From assembly GCA_963698885.1 (NCBI GenBank), contig CAVOSJ010000006.1, forward strand, positions 186,001-250,000: 64,000 nt of DNA, given 5' to 3'. The position numbers were made by a program, and so were the translations under genes. This DNA is from JBARKJ01 sp963698885. Lineage in GTDB: Bacteria; Nitrospirota; JACRHJ01. This document shows, piece by piece, positions 60,511-64,000 of the stretch (position 1 is its first letter; every line of letters starts with the position of its first letter). Below the pieces are notes generated by a model. That model had not been told where the DNA came from. It did not search any database and was given only the letters and a program-made list of their open reading frames with translations.

Positions 60511-61758
60511 ATGCGAAACTATGACGTGGCGATAATCGGCGCTGGCATAAGCGGGCTCTCCTTTGCCCATTTCTGTGCAAAAAGCGGCCTGGAGACCGTC
60601 GTCCTGGAGAAATCGGAGAGAGTCGGCGGCTGCTTTCATTCGCACCGGTTCGGAGTGGACCCGAAGCCGGCCGGCCAGCCGGAAGACTTCTGGCTGGAGC
60701 TTGGCGCGCACACTTGCTACAACTCGTACGCCTCGCTCATAAACGTAATAGAAGAGGCCGGGATAATAAAAGAGCTTATCGCTCGGGAGAAGGCGCCGTT
60801 TAAAATGCTCTCCGGCGGACACTTGAAGTCCATCCCCTCGATGCTCAATATTATGGAGCTGATACTCTCCGCGCCCAGGATGCTCTACGCAAAAAAGGCC
60901 GGCGAGACGATGGAGTCCTATTACTCGAAGGTTGTCGGGAAAAAGAACTATTCACGGGTCTTCGGCCCGGTGTTCGACGCGATAATATCCCAGAAGGCGG
61001 ACGAATTCCCGGCGGACGCTCTATTTAAGAAGCGCCCGCGCAGGAAAGACATATTAAAGAGCTTCACCCTATCCCACGGCCTGTCCACGATAACCGACGC
61101 TGTCGCGGGAGAGCCGGGCATCACCGTCCTGACGGGGCGCGAAGTTATCTCGGTTGTTCAAGACTCTGACGGCTATCTGATTCCAGCCGCGGGAGGGGAA
61201 GAAATAAGGTCAAAATATTTGGCCTTAGCCGTCCCGCCGCCAGCCGCGGCCAGGGCGCTTCACGCGGGTTTCCCTGATTTATCCGCGATTCTTGCAAAAA
61301 TAAAAGCAAAGTCGGTGGAGACGGTGGGCGTACTCCTCCCGAAAGAGGCGTGCAAGCTGGAGCCGGTGGCCGGGATCATTCCGGCTGTCTCGTCCGGCCC
61401 GTCGGGCGCACCCGGCGAGGGCTTCTTCTCCGGCGTCTCCCGCGACGTCGTAAAAGACAGCCGGTTCCGGGGCTTCGCATTTCATTTCCGGCCTGGTCTA
61501 CTGGACTTCAGCCAGAAGATTGATACGATTGCGCGGACAATAAATATAAAACCGGATCAGATATTAAAGTCCGTGGAAAAGAAAGATAACGTGATCCCGT
61601 CTTTGACGCTTGGCCATGACGCATGGGTAGTAGAAACGGACAGGCTCCTTTCGGGAAGGAGCCTGTTCATCACCGGCAATTACTTTAACGGAGTTGCGAT
61701 AGAGGACTGCGTGACGCGCTCCGCCTTAGAGTTCGCACGTTTACGCCGCTCTGCGTAA
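60511..61758 (+). CDS. FAD-dependent amine oxidase / protoporphyrinogen oxidase-like protein
   Basis: Flavoprotein of about 415 residues. MRNYDVAIIGAGISGLSFAH has the Rossmann GxGxxG and VVLEKSERVGGCFHS the following acidic residue and GG motif of the HemY/amine-oxidase group. The C-terminal FAD motif is FITGNYFNGVAIEDCV. Oxidation of protoporphyrinogen IX is a good guess because many haem-forming organisms have one, but carotenoid or amine substrates cannot be excluded. AAGGAG lies seven bases before the ATG at 60511, so the GTG at 60496 is not used. Confidence 0.8.
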   Translation: MRNYDVAIIGAGISGLSFAHFCAKSGLETVVLEKSERVGGCFHSHRFGVDPKPAGQPEDFWLELGAHTCYNSYASLINVIEEAGIIKELIAREKAPFKMLSGGHLKSIPSMLNIMELILSAPRMLYAKKAGETMESYYSKVVGKKNYSRVFGPVFDAIISQKADEFPADALFKKRPRRKDILKSFTLSHGLSTITDAVAGEPGITVLTGREVISVVQDSDGYLIPAAGGEEIRSKYLALAVPPPAAARALHAGFPDLSAILAKIKAKSVETVGVLLPKEACKLEPVAGIIPAVSSGPSGAPGEGFFSGVSRDVVKDSRFRGFAFHFRPGLLDFSQKIDTIARTINIKPDQILKSVEKKDNVIPSLTLGHDAWVVETDRLLSGRSLFITGNYFNGVAIEDCVTRSALEFARLRRSA

Positions 61759-61815
61759 CTTCGGCGCCTCTTCCACGAGCATCGGGTGGATGGACGCGGT
61801 GAGCGCATAACTTTC

Positions 61816-61844
61816 TTGTTTAATTCCGGGAAATAGGGTAATAT
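61816..61844 (+). promoter_or_regulatory. Promoter of the OB-fold protein gene
   Basis: TTGTTT (61816-61821), 17-base spacer, TAATAT (61839-61844), about 40 bases before the ATG at 61886. Confidence 0.5.
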
Positions 61845-61885
61845 GGTCGTCTGATCGCCATTAACATTAATTTTAGGGAGTGGAA

Positions 61886-62605
61886 ATGAAGCGTATTTTT
61901 TTCTTAATCGTGTGCATGACGGCTGTTTTATTATTTTCGACGTCTGCCTTCTGCAAGGTGACCTCAAAGCAGGCGCCCGTCAATCCCGCCGCTAAAAAGG
62001 GTGTACCCGTCCTGTCCGGAAAAGTGGTCGAGACCATGGACGCCGGCGGATACACATATGCGAAGATAGAGTCCGAGGGCAAGAGCCTCTGGCTGGCCAT
62101 GCCTACGACCAAGTTGAAAGTGGGGCAGGATTATACCTTCAATGCCGGACAAGAGATGCAGAACTTCAAAAGCGAGGCATTGAAGCGGACTTTCGACAAG
62201 ATAATATTTACCAATGGGATTTTGGTACTCCCCGGCACGGAGGAGTACAGGGCCAAAAATAAAGCAAAAACTTCCGTAAAGGTAAAGGTAGAAAAGGCCA
62301 AGGGTTCCGAGGCCCGTACGGTAGCCGAGCTCTATCGGGATAAGGCGTCCCTTGGCGGGAAGAAGGTTTCGGTACGCGGGAAGATAGTAAAGATATCGAT
62401 GCAAATAATGGGAAAGAACTGGGTGCATCTCCAGGATGGCACTGGCTCCCCGGAAAAAGGCACGAATGACTTGGTCGTAACGACAGACCAGACCCCCACC
62501 ATCGGCGATGTCGTTACCGCGACAGGCGTGGTCGCCGCGGACAAGGACTTCGGGTACGGTTACAAGTATGAAGTGATAATGGAGCAGGCAGAAATAAAGA
62601 AGTAA
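61886..62605 (+). CDS. Secreted OB-fold (nucleotide-binding-like) protein
   Basis: About 239 residues with a signal peptide (MKRIFFLIVCMTAVLLFSTS, cleaved near AFC). SGKVVETMDAGGYTYAKIES and later ALKRTFDKIIFTNG match a family of exported NrfJ-like proteins; the C-terminal part VSVRGKIVKISMQIMGKNWV and LQDGTGSPEKGTNDLVVTT is a clear bacterial OB-fold. The cysteine in AFCKV might be a lipidation site, but the lipobox is poor. AGGGAGTGG precedes the ATG. Ligand unknown. Confidence 0.7.
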   Translation: MKRIFFLIVCMTAVLLFSTSAFCKVTSKQAPVNPAAKKGVPVLSGKVVETMDAGGYTYAKIESEGKSLWLAMPTTKLKVGQDYTFNAGQEMQNFKSEALKRTFDKIIFTNGILVLPGTEEYRAKNKAKTSVKVKVEKAKGSEARTVAELYRDKASLGGKKVSVRGKIVKISMQIMGKNWVHLQDGTGSPEKGTNDLVVTTDQTPTIGDVVTATGVVAADKDFGYGYKYEVIMEQAEIKK

Positions 62606-62638
62606 AAAAAATAGCAGGGTTTACCTTCGACTGCGTCT

Positions 62639-62668
62639 CGTCCCCGATACCGCCCGGTATCGGGGACG
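62639..62668. terminator. Strong palindrome, probable terminator
   Basis: CGTCCCCGATACC (62639-62651) and GGTATCGGGGACG (62656-62668) form a 13-bp stem with a four-base loop, followed by GTTATTT. It lies after the OB-fold gene. The T-tract is short, so a role as a repeat or bidirectional barrier is also possible. Confidence 0.5.
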
Positions 62669-62864
62669 GTTATTTCCGCAATCACCCCGCCCGGCGTTTC
62701 CGCTTTTACCTTCACCTTACAACCCTGAAGATGGGTTTGACGCATTACCTCAGTCGGTTGTACTCTTAAATTGCGGCATGTATTCTCTTGGTCCGGCAAA
62801 GGGAAATCCATGCGTATTGCCCAGGTAATATGAGCCGCGGAAAAAAGCCTTCGAGGGCGGCGGG

Positions 62865-64000
62865 ATGAGCGACGTAATACAGGTAGGCGACCAGTTCTAC
62901 GTGCTGGCGACTTCCGCTACGGCGGACGACCGCACTCGGGTCCTTAAGGAAGGCGATACCTTCGCCGTCTTCGACCGCTACGGCGATATATCTCCGCTTG
63001 GCCGGGGAGAGCAGGGCCTCTACCACGAGAGCACCCGTTTCCTGAGCCGGCTGGAACTGCGGCTCGGAGCTTCCAGGCCGCTTCTGCTCGAATCCACCGT
63101 CCACGCGGACAACAGCCAGCTCACCGCCGACATGACTAATCCGGACATAAATATAGGCGAGGGGCTCCTCGCGATAAAGCGCGGCATGATACACCTCTTC
63201 CGCCAGAAATTCCTCTGGAAGGGGACGTGCTTCGAGCGCTTCCGTTTGTTAAACCACGGCATGGACACGGTGGAGATCCCGTTCATACTGTACTTCGGGG
63301 CGGACTTCACGGACCTGTTCGAGGTGCGCGGGATGAGGCGTGAGAAAAGGGGCGAGATATACCCGCCGGAGGTGGAAGGTGGGGCGGTCAAGTTCCGGTA
63401 CTCGGGCGTCGACAAAGTGACAAGGACGTTGTACCTGGAGCCGTCTTTCAAGCCTGAACAGTTGACTGCCTCGCATCTGCAGGCGGACCTGAAGCTCGCC
63501 CCGCAGGAGCAGACCGAGATGATGGTGACGTACCGGTGCGAGACGGGCGGCAGGGTTTTCCCCCGCACCTCCTTCAGCCATGCGTTCCGGGAAGCGGGCG
63601 AGAGGCTGGTTGCGATAAACTCCAACTTCAGCTCCATCGAGACTTCCAACAAGCAGTTCAACGACCTGCTCGGGCGCTCTCTCGCGGACACGCGGATGCT
63701 GATTACCGATACCGAACACGGCCCGTACCCGTACGCCGGAGTCCCCTGGTACAGCACGGTCTTCGGCAGGGACGGGCTTATTACCGCCATGGAATGCCTC
63801 TGGATGAACCCTAACATCGCGCTGGGCGTGCTGGGCTACCTTGCCGATACCCAGGCAGACGAAGACGACCCGGAAAAGGATGCGGAGCCTGGCAAGATCC
63901 TGCATGAGACAAGGATAGGCGAGATGGCCGCCGCCGGAGAGATACCTTTCGGCAGGTACTACGGGAGCGTGGATTCCACCCCGCTCTTCGTGATGCTGGC
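62865..64000 (+). CDS. Amylo-alpha-1,6-glucosidase / glycogen debranching enzyme (3' end outside window)
   Basis: The frame from ATG 62865 (GAGGGCGG upstream) is open to the window end, 378 codons. FAVFDRYGDISPLGRGEQGL and LYHESTRFLSRLELRLG are signatures of the GDE_N_bis domain. The stretch ending GPYPYAGVPWYSTVFGRDGL, followed by ITAMECLWMNP, begins the (alpha/alpha)6 catalytic domain. It would hydrolyse alpha-1,6 branches of glycogen or trehalose-linked glucans. The catalytic acids lie mostly beyond the window. Confidence 0.88.
   Translation, partial: MSDVIQVGDQFYVLATSATADDRTRVLKEGDTFAVFDRYGDISPLGRGEQGLYHESTRFLSRLELRLGASRPLLLESTVHADNSQLTADMTNPDINIGEGLLAIKRGMIHLFRQKFLWKGTCFERFRLLNHGMDTVEIPFILYFGADFTDLFEVRGMRREKRGEIYPPEVEGGAVKFRYSGVDKVTRTLYLEPSFKPEQLTASHLQADLKLAPQEQTEMMVTYRCETGGRVFPRTSFSHAFREAGERLVAINSNFSSIETSNKQFNDLLGRSLADTRMLITDTEHGPYPYAGVPWYSTVFGRDGLITAMECLWMNPNIALGVLGYLADTQADEDDPEKDAEPGKILHETRIGEMAAAGEIPFGRYYGSVDSTPLFVML

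Overview
The window is GC-rich bacterial chromosome from a Gram-negative organism: it has an RND metal-efflux pair, an outer-membrane beta-barrel-like protein and signal-peptide proteins. It respires oxygen through a caa3-type oxidase with an A2-type YSHP motif. The blocks trmFO-xerC-hslV-hslU-argB and yqeY-mutS2-dnaG-rpoD recall Desulfobacterota and Nitrospirota, so an uncultured lineage near those phyla is my guess, not something the sequence proves. No rRNA, tRNA, CRISPR array, prophage or intact insertion sequence was seen.

Layout. 1-5.5 kb: CusB/CusA-like efflux and, on the other strand, a Na+/Ca2+ exchanger. 5.5-10 kb: DUF3943 protein, two unknown small proteins and two tandem duplicated secreted beta-propellers. 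10-12 kb: a dihydrolipoamide-dehydrogenase-like flavoprotein and purE. 12.3-18.6 kb: a broken addB/addA-like helicase-nuclease pair. 18.7-21 kb: gapA-pgk with a clear terminator. 21-23 kb: HD hydrolase, an unknown membrane protein and MarC. 23-29.5 kb: sco1-coxB-coxA-coxC-coxD-ctaA-ctaB, a complete oxidase and haem A set. 29.8-32 kb: two CgeB-like glycosyltransferases. 32.6-34.8 kb: a KimA-like potassium transporter behind a probable c-di-AMP (ydaO) riboswitch and terminator. 34.9-40 kb: trmFO, xerC, hslVU, argB. 41-50 kb: yqeY, mutS2, dnaG, rpoD, DUF1015. 50-56 kb: DciA-like protein, Crp/Fnr regulator, inositol phosphatase, DUF2156 and uvrA. 56.4-64 kb: accessory region with an AT-rich orphan gene, an MntA/HepT toxin-antitoxin pair, small proteins, a flavin oxidase and the start of a glycogen-debranching enzyme.

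Two global features stand out. First, a dispersed intergenic element of about 100 bp made of two T/A-rich hairpins occurs about twelve times, usually between a stop codon and the next start. It has supplied the last residues of HslU and of an SRPBCC protein. Second, about eighteen single-base reading-frame breaks and two in-frame TGA codons interrupt otherwise well conserved genes, including dnaG, argB, trmFO and coxB. They share no motif and several lie in homopolymers, so sequencing or assembly error is the simplest reading. Broken genes are therefore annotated as whole genes with the break positions stated.

Several genes have a -10 box only 6-8 bases before the start codon and no ribosome-binding site, suggesting leaderless mRNAs.
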